DNA of 6,022 nt from Pseudomonadota bacterium (GTDB taxonomy: Bacteria > Bdellovibrionota > Oligoflexia > Oligoflexales > Oligoflexaceae): the NCBI GenBank assembly GCA_029556045.1, contig JAKQGS010000250.1:1-6022 (forward strand), given 5' to 3'. Each line of letters starts with the position of its first letter. Position 1 is the first letter of the stretch. The notes under the pieces are model-generated. The model saw only the letters and a program-made list of their open reading frames with translations. It searched no databases and was not told the origin of the DNA. Positions 5,674-6,022 of the stretch are shown here, piece after piece. A program made the position numbers and the translations under genes.

Positions 5674-6022
5674 ATGAATCGATGGATGGTTTGGCCGTTT
5701 GGATTATCCCTAATGACCGCTGTTTTAGCATGTCATCCCGGTTCCAATGAAGTCGATGGCTTGAAGGCCACCAGTGCCACACCCCACTTTGAACCCTTCG
5801 GCCCCATGGGGACCATGACCAATAGGGATGTCGAAAAGGCAGCGACCTTGCTTGGTCTGACCCCATCGTCAAATCCCGGTCCCCACGATGGCAAATGTGC
5901 CGGTTGTCACGCAGACCTGCGCACCGAACCATTCATGAACCGCCTCTACGTTCAGGCCGCCTACCTTGTGGAACGATGCATTCGTAAAAAACCCATAACC
6001 CAGGCGGAGGCCATGACGATGG
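5674..6022 (+). CDS. Lipid-anchored c-type cytochrome, N-terminal part (3' end outside window)
   Basis: The frame starts at ATG 5674 with AAGGAG (5663-5668) five bases upstream and stays open to the right edge, giving 116 codons. It opens with a lipoprotein signal ending VLAC, so Cys20 is the likely lipid site (-3 Val, -2 Leu, -1 Ala, an acceptable but not ideal lipobox). After a low-complexity linker rich in Pro, Gly and Thr comes CAGCH at residues 75-79, the CxxCH motif for covalent haem c attachment. A further Cys lies at 102. The protein should therefore be a membrane-tethered periplasmic electron-transfer or redox protein matured by the cytochrome c assembly system. Only one haem site is visible, and the distal ligand and any enzyme domain lie beyond the window, so mono-haem cytochrome, multihaem protein or cytochrome-fused enzyme cannot be told apart. 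The subfamily is not recognised. Confidence 0.8.
   Translation, partial: MNRWMVWPFGLSLMTAVLACHPGSNEVDGLKATSATPHFEPFGPMGTMTNRDVEKAATLLGLTPSSNPGPHDGKCAGCHADLRTEPFMNRLYVQAAYLVERCIRKKPITQAEAMTM

Noticed and set aside
5573..5932. 119-codon minus-strand open frame opposite the cytochrome gene
   Set aside because: The plus strand has a lipobox, a CAGCH haem site and a ribosome site, while this frame is rich in Arg and Trp with no domain signal.
1..6022. tRNA, rRNA, CRISPR array, insertion sequence or phage genes
   Set aside because: Reading both strands showed no tRNA or rRNA-like sequence, no regular repeat-spacer array, and no transposase or integrase motifs.

Overview
The window looks like chromosomal DNA of a Gram-negative bacterium. 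Three predicted lipoproteins, one of them a lipid-anchored c-type cytochrome, plus one secreted protein imply a periplasm and an outer envelope. Base composition is mid-range and purine-rich Shine-Dalgarno sites precede most genes. The long PrkA with an extra N-terminal region recalls the form I associate with Bdellovibrionota, Myxococcota and other former Deltaproteobacteria. That placement is inference only, and no rRNA or taxonomic marker is present.

Layout. (1) Bases 2-915, plus strand: a tight three-gene run of small proteins that are paralogues of one another. The first is cut by the window edge; the other two are complete 106-residue lipoproteins whose reading frames overlap by 8 bases. 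(2) Bases 916-1056: a gene-free spacer full of short direct and inverted repeats, lying between the convergent lipoprotein run and prkA. (3) Bases 1057-3324, minus strand: prkA, a AAA-type serine protein kinase. (4) Bases 3325-3480: a divergent control region with a good promoter for prkA. (5) Bases 3481-4809, plus strand: a PIN-PhoH fusion protein, a predicted RNA helicase/ribonuclease. (6) Bases 4817-4880: a long imperfect hairpin of a type I recognise as a dispersed intergenic repeat. (7) Bases 4891-5229, minus strand: a small secreted four-cysteine protein of unknown function. (8) Bases 5230-5673: a 444-base divergent gap with two candidate hairpins. (9) Base 5674 to the window end, plus strand: the start of a lipid-anchored c-type cytochrome with one CAGCH haem site, cut by the right edge.

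How the genes work together. PrkA and PIN-PhoH proteins both belong to stress and starvation physiology, and here they are transcribed divergently from one 156-base region, so shared control is plausible but unproven. The lipoproteins, the secreted protein and the cytochrome are envelope proteins with no sequence-evident link to that pair. I do not see a clear defence, mobile or biosynthetic system. The most unusual items are the tandem lipoprotein family, the repeat-rich spacer after it, and a prkA not adjacent to its usual partners.
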